Shown: positions 9,135-17,969, counted from the stretch's first letter. The stretch is 64,000 nt of DNA from Planctomycetota bacterium (GCA_029558835.1 JAKQDH010000012.1:17791-81790), one strand, 5' to 3'. Made by a program: numbers and translations. Notes: a model not told the origin generated them from the sequence alone.

Positions 9135-10130
9135 CTACGTCCGGCGGGCCTGGACCACCGAGTTCATGCCTTCATCGCGGTGCAAGAGGGTCGCTTCGAC
9201 GAAGCCGGCCGCCTCCAGATCGGTGCGCAATTCGGCGAACGTGAACGTGCCCCCGCGTGGTGTCCCCGCGAGCATATTCAGCGCGAACAGCGCGCCGACC
9301 AGGGGGGCCGTGCGGGCGTCGTCCATTACCACGTCGCGCAGCAGGAGGTGTCCTCCGGGGCGCAGGGCCGTGTGAATCTGGCGGAACAGAACCTGGTTCT
9401 CCGCCCGCGACTGCTGGTGCACGATGGCACTGAGCCAGGCGAGGTCGGCACCGGTGGGGAGCGGATGCAGCGTGAAGTCACCGCCCACGAGCGTCACGCG
9501 GGCCGTCAGTCCGGCGGCCGACAGGCGACGCTCCGCCAGCGGGATCACCTCCGGCAGATCGAAGAGAGTGGCCGTCGCCTCCGGGAACGCCCGCAGGAAC
9601 GCGATCGTCCACGTCCCGGACGCCCCGCCCACGTCGAGCAGGTGGCGAAAGGGTGGGACGGGCAGTTCGGCGAGCAGGCCGGCGGCGACCGGCCCACAGA
9701 TGGTGTGCATGGCGCCGATGAAGGCCGCCTGGTCCGCGGCCGCGCCGCGGATGCTCGGCGCGGGCGGGGCGGGCTCTCCCGATTGCACGACGCAGGCCAG
9801 TTGGGCCCAGCGCCGCAGGCAGTTCGCCTGATGCTGGAGCATGGGCAACACGGTGCCGGGCGCGTCCGGTTGCAGCAGTTCCGCTACCGTCGGGGCGGGC
9901 AGGTAGCGATCGTCTTGCTTGTGCAGCAGGCCCAGCGCGGCAAGGGCGTCGAGCAGCATGCCCATGCTGCGCAGGTTGCATTGCCGCCGGCGGGCCAATT
10001 GCTCGGCCGTAAGCGGCTCCTGAGCCCAGCCGGTGAACAACTCCAGATCGGCAGCGGCTGCCAGTACGCAGGCGACCTGGAAGCTGCGGGCCGCTTCCAG
10101 CAACGCCTCGGCCGTCCAGTTTCGGGTCAT
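9135..10130 (-). CDS. SAM-dependent O-methyltransferase (plant-type/ASMT-like)
   Basis: A 331-residue protein with the layout of the methyltransf_2 family: an N-terminal winged-helix dimerisation domain (residues 1-100; note LARRRQCNLRSMGMLLDALAALGLL) followed by a Rossmann SAM domain. The SAM-binding loop is LLDVGGASGTWT (about 165-176), followed by FDLPEVIPLA, where the acidic residue normally contacts the ribose, and later LLLRDVVMDD. Such enzymes methylate hydroxyls on small aromatic or polyketide molecules; some relatives demethylate or hydroxylate instead. ATG 10130 has an excellent SD (GGAGGAG, seven bases away). It stands alone beside a structured repeat that starts 26 bases upstream of its start codon. 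The substrate cannot be read from context. Confidence 0.85.
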   Translation of the reverse strand: MTRNWTAEALLEAARSFQVACVLAAAADLELFTGWAQEPLTAEQLARRRQCNLRSMGMLLDALAALGLLHKQDDRYLPAPTVAELLQPDAPGTVLPMLQHQANCLRRWAQLACVVQSGEPAPPAPSIRGAAADQAAFIGAMHTICGPVAAGLLAELPVPPFRHLLDVGGASGTWTIAFLRAFPEATATLFDLPEVIPLAERRLSAAGLTARVTLVGGDFTLHPLPTGADLAWLSAIVHQQSRAENQVLFRQIHTALRPGGHLLLRDVVMDDARTAPLVGALFALNMLAGTPRGGTFTFAELRTDLEAAGFVEATLLHRDEGMNSVVQARRT

Positions 10131-10155
10131 GGGCAGGCTCCTCCGCGGGCCCGTA

Positions 10156-10328
10156 CCGGTGCTCCCGGTACGTGTTTAGCGTGGGTGCCATGCCCTCACC
10201 CGCCGCAGGCGGGGGTGGGCATGTGCGTCGGCACGCAGAGGCATGCTTACCCGCGACTGCGCTCGCGGGAAAGCATGGCACCCACAACACCAAAGACGCT
10301 AAACACATACTGCTCCCGGGAGCACCGG
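10156..10328. repeat. Family E structured repeat, copy 1
   Basis: A 173-base element with nested inverted repeats. Outer stem: CCGGTGCTCCCGG (10156-10168) with CCGGGAGCACCGG (10316-10328), 13 perfect pairs. Next stem: GTGTTTAGCGT (10172-10182) with ACGCTAAACAC (10296-10306), 11 perfect pairs. Then GGGTGCCATGC pairs with GCATGGCACCC. Inside are two hairpins, one around CACCCGCCGCAGGCGGGGGTG and one around CCCGCGACTGCGCTCGCGGG. It lies in the divergent region between the O-methyltransferase and the DUF1570 gene. Copies 2 and 3 (19735, 57152) keep the core but change the outer stem. Confidence 0.8.
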
Positions 10329-10664
10329 CGCAGTTCTCACCGGCGGACGGGGCCCATCATGGCACGGATGGTTGCGCGTGGCCAGTGTGAGGGCGGGCCC
10401 CGCGGCCGGTATTCCGTCAATCCTGAGTCTTCGGGTCGGCATGCGGCGTAACCCTAAGCTGGCGCGTGACGTCAGAGCCCGCCGCGCGAGCGGCAGGAGG
10501 GGTCCGGGGGCTGGCGCCCACGGCTCTGACCGGGCGGACGCCCGAAGAGCGTGTGTTGTGCCACCAGGGGGGCAGCCCGCCCGCCGGTCCGCGTGTACAC
10601 TTGAACAGGAAGACGGCGGAGTGTGCGGCTGCCCAGCGGACGGCGTAACGGCGGAGCAGAGGGC
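10329..10664. other. Leader region of the DUF1570 gene
   Basis: About 335 bases of GC-rich sequence after the family E element. I saw no gene. TACACT at 10596-10601 could be a -10 box for the DUF1570 gene, but no acceptable -35 hexamer lies 16-18 bases upstream. Confidence 0.4.
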
Positions 10665-11849
10665 ATGCGTTGCGGCCAAGACAGCCAGGTCCGGTCCTGC
10701 TGCCCGGTGGAGTTCCGGCGCGGGGGACGGTTTGCCGTGGCGGGCCTCTGGGTGTCGGCGGCAGCGTGCGCGGGGGCGATCCCCCCCGCGCTGGAGCCTG
10801 ATGCCCAACTGGCGGCCGCACTGAGGGAGGTGGCCGGCGAGAGCTTCCGCATCCGCGAGACGGACCACTTCACGATTGCCTACGACGTGCCCCACGAGGT
10901 CCTGCGCGGTCTGGTGGACCGGCTGGAGGGAACCTTTAACGCGGTGTGGAGATTCTGTGAGGCCGGCGGTCTACCGGTTCATCCGCCGCGCCAACGGCTC
11001 GCAGTCATCTTCTTCGATCGGGTCGAGGACTTGCAGCGCTACGCGGAGCGGACGGGTCTGCGGACGTCATCGGCAGAGGGTTTCTACGACCAGGGCACCA
11101 ACCGGGCGGTCTTCGCCAACGCGCTCAACCGCCCCGATATGCAAAGGCTGACGGAGCATCTCGAACAACTGCAGGCGCGGATCAAGGCGGCGACTACCCA
11201 GCCCGGATCGGCGGACAGCGCGCAGGTGCGCGGGCTGCAAAGCGACTCGACCGCGCTGCGCGGTCGCCGTGACCTGCTGGTCAGGAAGATCAACCAGCTT
11301 GTGGTGCAACACGAGGCCGCCCATCACGTGCTGTTCAACATCGGAGTGCACGCGCGTGGACAGTGGAATCCCCCCTGGTTGGCGGAGGGTCTGGCGACGC
11401 AGTTCGAGGTGCTCCAGGGAAGTGCCGCGGGCGGGAAGTTGGCCGTCAATCACGTCCGCTTGGCCGACTTGCGTGAGGCGATCGGCGTGGAGCGGAAGGT
11501 GAGTCGCCTGCCGGAGGCTGAGCTGGCGGCCGCGTTCGCGGACGGGCGAGTCGTCGGGGTGCAACGCCTCGTGAGTGACCCGGCGGTGTTTCTCGAAAAG
11601 GCGGAGGACGTGGCCCGTCGCTACGCCGAGGCGAACGCTCTGGTGTTGTACCTCAGCCGCAAGCGGCCGGAGGCCCTGGCGCGGTACCTGGAGCAGATGG
11701 GGCGGCGCGCCCCGGGGCCGCCGCCGTCCGCTGCCGGCGAGCTGGCGGACTTCGAGGCCGCCTTCGGCCCGGTCGATGACGTCCTGAACCGGGAGTGGCT
11801 GCGATTCGTACTGCAACTACCGTTTGACCCCCAGCAGGCCCTGCGCTGA
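10665..11849 (+). CDS. DUF1570 zinc-metallopeptidase-like protein
   Basis: A 394-residue protein of the DUF1570 family, common in planctomycetes. It carries an HEAAH zinc motif (residues 216-220), and the downstream WLAEGLA (E241) supplies the expected third ligand of a gluzincin-type metallopeptidase. The N-terminus is basic, then hydrophobic (FAVAGLWVSAAACAGAIP), consistent with a signal peptide or membrane anchor. Residues 60-150 (RIRETDHFTIAYDVP..., RLAVIFFDRVEDLQRY) match the usual segment preceding the zinc site, in which a filament or surface recognition role has been guessed. ATG 10665 is preferred over earlier starts because GGAGCAGAGGGC precedes it. No substrate is known. It is not in an operon. 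Confidence 0.8.
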   Translation: MRCGQDSQVRSCCPVEFRRGGRFAVAGLWVSAAACAGAIPPALEPDAQLAAALREVAGESFRIRETDHFTIAYDVPHEVLRGLVDRLEGTFNAVWRFCEAGGLPVHPPRQRLAVIFFDRVEDLQRYAERTGLRTSSAEGFYDQGTNRAVFANALNRPDMQRLTEHLEQLQARIKAATTQPGSADSAQVRGLQSDSTALRGRRDLLVRKINQLVVQHEAAHHVLFNIGVHARGQWNPPWLAEGLATQFEVLQGSAAGGKLAVNHVRLADLREAIGVERKVSRLPEAELAAAFADGRVVGVQRLVSDPAVFLEKAEDVARRYAEANALVLYLSRKRPEALARYLEQMGRRAPGPPPSAAGELADFEAAFGPVDDVLNREWLRFVLQLPFDPQQALR

Positions 11850-11916
11850 GGAGGGTGCTTGCCGCCCTCCGGCGGGGGCGTCTACATACGACGACACGGC
11901 TCGGAACCCCCCGGGG

Positions 11917-12013
11917 GGTGCCCTGCCCAAGCCGAAGGCGCCGGCATGCTGTTGCAGATGGCAGCCTCGGACACGTGAGAAGGCATGGCGGCGCTACGCT
12001 TGGCCATGCCACC
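11917..12013. repeat. Family A palindromic repeat element
   Basis: Begins GGTGCCCTGCCCAAGCCGAA and ends GGCGCTACGCTTGGCCATGCCACC; inner arms are GCGCCGGCATGC and GCATGGCGGCGC. The inverted ends and the length (about 97 bases) match the other family A copies. It follows the DUF1570 stop by about 70 bases and precedes the small membrane protein gene. Confidence 0.75.
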
Positions 12014-12070
12014 TCACCCCAACGGTCGGTTCCCCGGTGACGCGGGGCGCTGTAGGATGGCGGTCTGGAG

Positions 12071-12098
12071 TGGACGGCGTGGGGTGCGACCGTACAAT
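12071..12098 (+). promoter_or_regulatory. Possible promoter for the small membrane protein gene
   Basis: TGGACG (12071-12076) and TACAAT (12093-12098) are 16 bases apart. Transcription would begin near 12105, about 40 bases before the coding start. The -10 box is good and the -35 box only moderate. Confidence 0.35.
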
Positions 12099-12146
12099 GG
12101 GGCCGGTTGGGCGAGCGAAGAGGCTGTTGACTTGCAGGAGATGGCC

Positions 12147-12515
12147 GTGGCTCGAGTCAGTTTGCGTCGCTATGACGTGCAAGCCGTGTATGCCCTCATT
12201 CTGTCCGTGGCGGCCGTGGTGCCGCTTCTCGGGGCCGCCGCCTTGTTCGTGCGGAACTTCCACTTCGACGTGGGGCAGGTCCTCTACACCGAGGGAAGCA
12301 AGTTCTTGCCGGTGTACCTGGGTACGGTGGCGGTCTCCGGCCTGCTCGGCGTCGTCGGGTGTCTTTTGGGCTGGAGCAGCGCTGGGCAGCGCCGCAACCC
12401 GCGGCAAGCTTGGTCGTGGCTCGGTTTCTTCGTGGGCGGCTCGGTGATCACCCTTGACTTCATCCTGCTGGCTGCGTTCGTGCTGCTGCGGCTGCAGGTT
12501 CCCTCGTCGGCTTAG
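12147..12515 (+). CDS. Small multi-pass membrane protein of unknown function
   Basis: About 122 residues with three or four membrane segments: YALILSVAAVVPLLGAAALF, FLPVYLGTVAVSGLLGVVGC and WLGFFVGGSVITLDFILLAA. AGGAG (12136-12140) is immediately followed by ATG at 12141 and, six bases after the SD, by GTG at 12147. The GTG has the right spacing, so it is the likelier start; using ATG adds only two residues. The first residues are basic (RVSLRRYD), consistent with the N-terminus staying inside. I do not recognise a family. A promoter-like element lies just upstream and the next gene (a peptidase) follows after about 105 bases on the same strand, so the two may be co-transcribed. Confidence 0.65.
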   Translation: MARVSLRRYDVQAVYALILSVAAVVPLLGAAALFVRNFHFDVGQVLYTEGSKFLPVYLGTVAVSGLLGVVGCLLGWSSAGQRRNPRQAWSWLGFFVGGSVITLDFILLAAFVLLRLQVPSSA

Positions 12516-12620
12516 GATCCCGTCGGGTCGGCAGCGGGCACCGAGCCGGCGGCGCTCGCTGCGGCGCTTTGCCCCGCTCGAGCCAGGCTCTTTCGTCACG
12601 CCGGCCACTTGGCGCCTACC

Positions 12621-13736
12621 ATGAGTCAGCGAACCCTGTGTGAGATGCTGGCGTTGCCGACGGCACCCTTTGCCGAGCACCTGGTGATCGACTACGTGCG
12701 GCGGTTCTGTGCCGCGCGCCCGGGCGTCACTGTGAAGGCCGATGCGAGCGGCAACTTGCTTGCGCACCTGCGCCGCGGTACGCGGGGCATACCTCGGCCG
12801 GTGTGCCTGACGGCCCATCTCGATCATCCGGGCTTCGTGGCGGAGCGAATGCTCGGCCGGGGACGCTTGCGGGCAACCTGGCGCGGCGGGGTGCCGCCGG
12901 AGTACTTCCCTGGTGCGGCCGTGCGCTTCTGGGTGGAGGGGGCCTGGGTCCGCGGGCGCATCGAATCCACCACCACGGTGCGGCAGTTCGGCACGCTGCG
13001 CGTCGGGCAGGTGCGGATCGCGGTCAAGCAGCCGGTTCCGCCGCGCAGCATCGGCATGTGGGACCTGCCCGATCCGGTGATCCGCGGGCGACGCATCTAC
13101 GCCCGGGGGTGCGACGATCTGGCGGGTGCCGCGGCCATGCTGGATGCGCTCGACCGCCTTGCGGGGCGGCGGCAGTCCTGTGAGGCGTACTTCCTGTTCA
13201 CGCGGGCGGAAGAGGTGGGCTTCGTAGGGGCATTGGCGGCCGCCCATGCGGGCACCATCCCGAAACGGTGTTTCGTCGTGGCGATGGAGACGAGCTCCGA
13301 ACGCCCGTTCGCCCGGATGGGCGATGGCGTGATCCTCCGCGCCGGCGACAAGGCGAGCACGTTCACCGCGGCCGTCACCGCCCATTGCCAGCGCGTGGCG
13401 ACGGAACTGGCCGCTCGGGACCGCGCCTTCAAGTTTCAGCGCAAGCTCATGGACGGCGGCACGTGCGAATCGAGCGCGTACTGCGCGCTGGGATACGAAG
13501 CCACCGGCATCTGCCTGGCGCTGGGCAACTACCACAACGTGGATGCCCGGCGCAAGAGGATCGCGCCGGAGTACATCGACCTCGACGACTACGCATCGGC
13601 CGTCAAGTGGTTCATCGCCCTGGCCGGCTCGCCGCATCGCTACCGCGGCCGGGATGAAATCCTCGACCGGAAGCTGGACGAAATCCGGCGCTACTACCGC
13701 ACTCTCCTCCGCGCCAGCGTTCAAGGCCCGCGCTGA
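12621..13736 (+). CDS. M42/M20-like zinc aminopeptidase
   Basis: A 371-residue metallopeptidase of the M28/M42/M20 type. The expected two-zinc ligands can be followed through the chain: HLDHPG (H66, D68), GCDDLAG (D165/D166 bridging), RAEEVGF (E197/E198, the general-base Glu and a ligand), METSSE, and a final His in GNYHNVD near residue 310. The layout fits M42 glutamyl aminopeptidase/cellulase-M-like proteins, cytoplasmic exopeptidases trimming peptides. ATG 12621 is taken as the start, although a TTG four codons upstream is also open; neither has a clear SD. There is no signal peptide, so unlike the M14 enzymes it should act inside the cell. Confidence 0.85.
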   Translation: MSQRTLCEMLALPTAPFAEHLVIDYVRRFCAARPGVTVKADASGNLLAHLRRGTRGIPRPVCLTAHLDHPGFVAERMLGRGRLRATWRGGVPPEYFPGAAVRFWVEGAWVRGRIESTTTVRQFGTLRVGQVRIAVKQPVPPRSIGMWDLPDPVIRGRRIYARGCDDLAGAAAMLDALDRLAGRRQSCEAYFLFTRAEEVGFVGALAAAHAGTIPKRCFVVAMETSSERPFARMGDGVILRAGDKASTFTAAVTAHCQRVATELAARDRAFKFQRKLMDGGTCESSAYCALGYEATGICLALGNYHNVDARRKRIAPEYIDLDDYASAVKWFIALAGSPHRYRGRDEILDRKLDEIRRYYRTLLRASVQGPR

Positions 13737-13831
13737 TCGTGCGAACTCGCTCGATGCCCAAGCATGGGGACGGTCCACGCGGGCGGGTCAGCAGTTGTCG
13801 CGGTCTGGGCAACTCCCCGGCTGGTTCACGC

Positions 13832-14458
13832 TCAACGCGCCTCGTGCGGCAGGATGACCACTCGACGGCGTTCGATCCGCAGGCGGGCGGTGGCGAAGAG
13901 GCGGATTGCCTCCGGGTAGGCGATGCATTCCTCGGCGAAGACACGTTCGGCCAGGGTGTCAGGGGTGTCGGTGGGCAGGACCGGCACACGGCGCTGCAGG
14001 ATGATGGGGCCGTGGTCGTATTCGTTGTCGCAGAAATGCACCGTGCAGCCGCTCTCCGTCCTGCCGGCGGCCAGCACCGCCTCGTGCACGCGTTGGCCGT
14101 ACATGCCGTGCCCGCCAAAGTCCGGCAGCAGGGCCGGGTGGATGTTCATCACACGCCCCGCGAACTGCGGTGGGATGCGCCATAGGGACAAGAAGCCGGC
14201 CAGGCATACCAGGTCGACATCGCCGATGGCTGCAGTCAGAGCCTGCTGGAACTCCTCCTCGGACAGGCACCGCCGCTCGACAACGGTAAGCGGCAGACCG
14301 GCTGACCGAGCGCGCTCGATGCCCGCCACCCCACGGCGCGAGCAGACCACTACGTCGATGCGTGCCGGCAGCGATCCGTCGCGGATGCGCTCGTGCAGGT
14401 TGAGCAGGGTCCGACCGCCGCCGGAGATGAGGACCGCCAGGCGCAGCAGCCCGCGCAT
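13832..14458 (-). CDS. purN: Phosphoribosylglycinamide formyltransferase
   Basis: About 208 residues; transfers a formyl group from 10-formyl-tetrahydrofolate to GAR in purine synthesis. It opens RLAVLISGGGRTLLNLHERI, the PurN start signature with the phosphate-binding Gly loop. The folate and catalytic region reads LAGFLSLWRIPP...NIHPALLPDFGGHGMYG, with the catalytic Asn-His of NIHPALLP; the Asp/His segment is VHFCDNEYDHGPIILQ. ATG 14458 gives the usual PurN N-terminus; an in-frame ATG at 14539 would add 27 residues that look non-native. Neither has a good SD. It is followed leftward by the convergent peptidase and lies downstream of mutL on the same strand, about 290 bases away. Confidence 0.92.
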   Translation of the reverse strand: MRGLLRLAVLISGGGRTLLNLHERIRDGSLPARIDVVVCSRRGVAGIERARSAGLPLTVVERRCLSEEEFQQALTAAIGDVDLVCLAGFLSLWRIPPQFAGRVMNIHPALLPDFGGHGMYGQRVHEAVLAAGRTESGCTVHFCDNEYDHGPIILQRRVPVLPTDTPDTLAERVFAEECIAYPEAIRLFATARLRIERRRVVILPHEAR

Positions 14459-14674
14459 GCCGGGTGTCGCAGGGAGGCCGCACCGTGCTGCCGACGGCTG
14501 TCGTACGGGATCAGGCTTGGACTCCGAAGGTCTCGACATAGCGAACACCACGCTCGCTGAAGCGAGCCGCAACGAGGAAGCTACTTCGGCACTCGCCTCC
14601 CCGGCGCGCGCGTTCAGGGTCTGCTGCGCTGCGGGCAAGCGCGCCGTTGTATCCGGGGCGTCTTCGTTTGCGCC

Positions 14675-14710
14675 GCCCTCACCCCTGCCCCTCTCCCGCG
14701 GGGAGAGGGG
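14675..14710. repeat. Family B hairpin repeat
   Basis: GCCCTCACCCCTGCCCCTCT followed by CCCGCGGGGAGAGGGG. CCCCTCTCCC and GGGAGAGGGG form a perfect ten-pair hairpin with a short loop. It lies between mutL and purN, just past the mutL stop, where it could act as a terminator-like structure. Related copies are at 22199, 22267, 26941, 27271-27411, 28390, 42764 and 55522. Confidence 0.65.
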
Positions 14711-14751
14711 TCAGGACTCCCCCGATGCGAGGGGGGTCTTGAGACGGTCTC

Positions 14752-16764
14752 CTACTTCCGTTTGAACTGCTTCTCCAGTTCGCCGCGGGTCAGGCGCAGC
14801 ATGGTCGGCCGGCCGTGCGGGCAACTGCTCGCCCGGTCCACCAGGTGCCGGTGCCGAACCAGCGTGGCGATCTCCTCATCCGTCAGGGCGTCGCCAGCCT
14901 TTACGGCGGCCTTGCAGGCCATCATGTCCAGCAGCTTGTGAATGACAACCTCGGTCTCGACGTGTTGGGTCGCCTGCTGCCCAAGCTGGTCAAGCAGGTC
15001 GCGCAGAAAGGCCGGCACGTTCACGTCCTTGAGCAGCATCGGGAACGTATGGACGGCCACGGCGTCCGGGCCGAAGGGGGCCAACTCGATGCCCAGTCGC
15101 TGCAGGAGCGCGGCGTGCGTCTCGATGATGCCAAGCTGCGCGGGAGTGACCTTGATGGTCTCGGGGAGCAGGAGTCGCTGGGCTTCCAGTGTCCCCTGCG
15201 TCAGCCGGCGGCGCAACTCCTCGTAGAGCACGCGTTCGTGCAGGGCGTGCTGGTCGATGATCATGATGCCGTCGTCGGTCTCGACCACGAGGTAGAGATT
15301 GTGCATCTGAATGGCCCGCGGGGCGGCGTTACCTCCGGTGGCGCCTGGTCCCTCGGCGCGTGCCGCTGCCCCTTCGAGGCCGGTGCGGGCCTGGCCGAAT
15401 CCGGCTGGCAATCCACCCTCGGGTGGTGGCGCCCCGTCCAGACCACCAGCGGCCGGGCTCGACGGACCGGCATACAGCGCCCGCCAAGCTGCGTCACCCA
15501 GCGGTCCCGCGGGTGACCCGCCGGGCAAACCGCCGATTCCCTGGGGGGCGTGGCCGGACTGCCCCTGCGACGGCGCGCATCGGGTCCAGGCGGGATGCCC
15601 GGCGGGTGCTTCGCCCGCGGGTCGGCCGGTCGGACCGAAGCCGGGCGGCACGATCGGAACGGCGGCCTTCAACGCGGCCGCCAGCTCGTGGCGAACGCGG
15701 TCCTCGTCCGCGGCCGCTTCCGAGCCGGGTGCCCAGGGGGTACGCAGGGCGGGCGTCAAGTCCGCCCGCTGGAAGGCCTCCCGCAGGGCGCTGAGCACCT
15801 GCGAATGGACAAGGTTCGAGTCGGCCCAGCGGACCTCGATCTTAGTCGGATGCACGTTCACGTCGACCAAGCCCGGGTCCACCTCCAGAAACAGGAAGAT
15901 CACCGCCTGGCGGCTCGGTTCCATCAGGCCGCGGTATGCCTCCTTGATCGCGTGCTGCACGAACCGGTCGCGGATGTAGCGACCGTTGACGAACACGTAC
16001 TGCCACTGGGCGGTCGCGCGGGACTGGGCGGGCGGGGCGGCATAGGCGTCCAGACTCAGGCCCTGCTCGTGACGCTCAATGTGAAGCAGGGCCTGGGCAA
16101 GCTCCGCCCCGAAAAACTGGGCCAGGCGTTCGAGCCGAGTGACGCCGCCGGGGAGCTGGTGGACGGGGCGGGCGCCGCTGGCCAGCTCGAACGCGACGGC
16201 TGGGTGGGCGAGCGCCACGCGGGCGAACTGGTCGTGCACGTGCCCCGATTCCGTTGTGGACGTGCGCAGGAACTTGCGCCGCGCGGGTACGTTGAAGAAC
16301 AGGTCGCGCACCTCGATGGTCGTCCCCGGCGGGCACCCGGCCGCCCGGCTCAGCTCCACTTGGTCCGCGGCCACGCGGATTTCGTGACCCTCGACGGCGT
16401 CCGGCACACGTGAGACCATCCGCAGGCGGGCGACGGCCGAGATGCTCGCCAGCGCCTCGCCGCGGAAGCCCATCGTCTCGATGTGATACAGGTCCGGCTC
16501 GATGAGTATCTTGCTGGTGGCGTGGGGCAGGACGGCCAGGCGCAGCTCCTCGGCCGTCATCCCGCCGCCGTCGTCCACCACACGAATGAGCTGCTTGCCG
16601 CCGTCCTCGATGGTGACGGCCACGCGGCGTGCGCCGGCGTCGATCGCGTTTTCGACCAGCTCCTTGACCACGCTGGCGGGGCGCTCGATGACCTCGCCGG
16701 CCGCGATCTTGCGGACCAGCAGGTCGGGCAGCACCTGAATGCGACACGCGGGCGCAGTGGTCAT
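14752..16764 (-). CDS. mutL: DNA mismatch repair protein MutL
   Basis: A 670-residue MutL that couples MutS mismatch recognition to strand incision. The GHKL ATPase motifs are intact: VVKELVENAIDAGA (the catalytic Glu and Asn), DDGGGM, and TMGFRGEALASISAV. The C-terminal dimerisation domain contains DQHALHERVLYE, which fits the DQHA(x)2E(x)4E endonuclease motif, together with the CPHGRP metal-site element, so this is a nicking MutL as in bacteria without MutH. ATG 16764 is chosen because GGAGGA precedes it and the protein then starts with the canonical IQVLPDLLVRKIAAGEVIERP region; a much longer upstream open frame has no MutL similarity. The linker (about 350-480) is Pro/Gly/Ala-rich low complexity. 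Confidence 0.95.
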   Translation of the reverse strand: MTTAPACRIQVLPDLLVRKIAAGEVIERPASVVKELVENAIDAGARRVAVTIEDGGKQLIRVVDDGGGMTAEELRLAVLPHATSKILIEPDLYHIETMGFRGEALASISAVARLRMVSRVPDAVEGHEIRVAADQVELSRAAGCPPGTTIEVRDLFFNVPARRKFLRTSTTESGHVHDQFARVALAHPAVAFELASGARPVHQLPGGVTRLERLAQFFGAELAQALLHIERHEQGLSLDAYAAPPAQSRATAQWQYVFVNGRYIRDRFVQHAIKEAYRGLMEPSRQAVIFLFLEVDPGLVDVNVHPTKIEVRWADSNLVHSQVLSALREAFQRADLTPALRTPWAPGSEAAADEDRVRHELAAALKAAVPIVPPGFGPTGRPAGEAPAGHPAWTRCAPSQGQSGHAPQGIGGLPGGSPAGPLGDAAWRALYAGPSSPAAGGLDGAPPPEGGLPAGFGQARTGLEGAAARAEGPGATGGNAAPRAIQMHNLYLVVETDDGIMIIDQHALHERVLYEELRRRLTQGTLEAQRLLLPETIKVTPAQLGIIETHAALLQRLGIELAPFGPDAVAVHTFPMLLKDVNVPAFLRDLLDQLGQQATQHVETEVVIHKLLDMMACKAAVKAGDALTDEEIATLVRHRHLVDRASSCPHGRPTMLRLTRGELEKQFKRK

Positions 16765-17261
16765 CGGCGACACTTCCTCCAAGCGGCTGGATCCTCCCTC
16801 AGCCGTCGCTCTGGCAGCTCGTTGGAGAAGGAACGTCGGCCCCCCGCGGCCGACGTGGGAACCGCCAGACGCCCCGGTCTTCGAGGCTCCCCGTCCAGCC
16901 CGGGGGGCTCCGCGACCGGCTGCCAAGGTCATAGGCGACCAGTGGGGCAGTATAACCCGCTGGGCACCGGAGTCGAAATCGGCCGCCCCGCGGCGGCGTC
17001 GTGCGCTGCTGCGCACCGGGAGAACCGGTTCACGGACGCTGGAACCGCCAGGGGTTTCAGCCGGCGGCGTACGCCCGCGGGTAGGGGTCCGCGGCTGCTG
17101 CCACCTGAGCGTGCCCCCCGCGCGTGCGGCCGCGTTGTCGGGCCGTGCTGCGGTCCCACGTCGCCCTTCGCGTGCCCCCCCCCGCGCGCGCGGCCGCGTT
17201 GCCGCTCGACCGCTTCCCCACGGTTGCGCTTCGGAGCGCTTTGCCGCAGCGCGGACGTTCA
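16765..17261. other. Intergenic region, GC-rich, with a family C repeat
   Basis: About 500 bases between mutL and the minus-strand gene that ends at 17262. Several open frames pass through, but all are Arg/Pro-rich and overlap on both strands; I see no gene. A family C repeat lies at 16833-16866 in the reverse orientation (CCCCCGCGGCCGACGTGGGA). Positions 17164-17190 hold a run of C and alternating GC (CCCCCCCCGCGCGCGCGG). Confidence 0.6.
16833..16866. repeat. Family C palindromic repeat
   Basis: Contains CCCCCGCGGCCGACGTGGGA, the reverse complement of the family core also seen near 3772 and 39341. ACGTCGG just before it pairs with CCGACGT within it, giving a short hairpin. Confidence 0.5.
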
Positions 17262-17969
17262 TCAGGGGTTGGTGGGCGCGGTGGCCGCACCGTCCTCCTG
17301 CCGCGCTGGTGTCTCCTCCACCAACGCCAGGAATCGTTCCACACTGTTTGGATACGAGACCGCCAGGGCTCGGTGCCAATCCGCGGAGACGTCTCCGGTC
17401 GGCACCTTCGGCTCGCGCGGTTCCGTGCATACGAAGAACACGCAGTCGATGGGCTTCTGCGTCAGGTGGGTCGCCGAGGCCGGGTGGTGCAGAATGCACC
17501 GTCGTGTCGCGTCCTTGTCGTCGGAAGGCCATTCCTCTACCCGTTTGCTCAGGAAGACGCAGCCCTTATTCAACCACGGGTTCTCGCCGAACAGCGCATT
17601 GCGGGTCTCGTAATACGACTCTCCCACGGGGGGGATGGAGATGAGCTGCCCGTCGCTGGACAGGGACTTCATGTGAAACACGGCGATCTGCTTCCTCCAC
17701 GGCCAGCGTCCGGTGGGACACCAGAAGACATCGAAGTATGTGCGCACGAAGTCCCGGAAACACAAACCTTCTGGAAAGCGATAGTCTTCGCGTTTCAGTT
17801 CGCCGCGCTCATACAACTCAAAGATCGCCAACACGTTCTCCAGGATGGCGAAGCCGCCGTGGCTGCAGCATGACGATGAGCAGGCCATGCAGTCCTGTGC
17901 GGTTACCGCGCCGGTGTGCCACTTGTTGAGGATGGCGGTTACCCGCTTTGGATACGGCGCGATGTTCAT
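17262..17969 (-). CDS. Cys-rich protein resembling the YkgJ-type CxxCxxxCC family
   Basis: A 235-residue soluble protein. Near the N-terminus is CMACSSSCCSHGGF (cysteines 27, 30, 34, 35), and later come GCVFLS, RRCILHHPAS and IDCVFFVC. This order (a CxxC..CC cluster, then C-FL, C-I, and a last C after a Pro) is the pattern of YkgJ-like putative zinc- or iron-chelating proteins, although the sequence is divergent and longer. ATG 17969 overlaps the stop of the upstream gene in an ATGA, indicating translational coupling to 17966-19111. No SD is seen, which fits coupling. Which metal, if any, is bound cannot be told. The C-terminus is Pro/Glu-rich and probably flexible. Confidence 0.6.
   Translation of the reverse strand: MNIAPYPKRVTAILNKWHTGAVTAQDCMACSSSCCSHGGFAILENVLAIFELYERGELKREDYRFPEGLCFRDFVRTYFDVFWCPTGRWPWRKQIAVFHMKSLSSDGQLISIPPVGESYYETRNALFGENPWLNKGCVFLSKRVEEWPSDDKDATRRCILHHPASATHLTQKPIDCVFFVCTEPREPKVPTGDVSADWHRALAVSYPNSVERFLALVEETPARQEDGAATAPTNP

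Noticed and set aside
11994..13778. A 594-codon open frame on the minus strand
   Set aside because: Antisense to the small membrane protein and the M42-like peptidase, whose catalytic residues are in order.
16765..17532. N-terminal extension of mutL (about 256 extra residues)
   Set aside because: The ATG at 16764 has a good SD and yields a canonical MutL N-terminus; the extension is Arg/Gly/Ala-rich and crosses a family C repeat.
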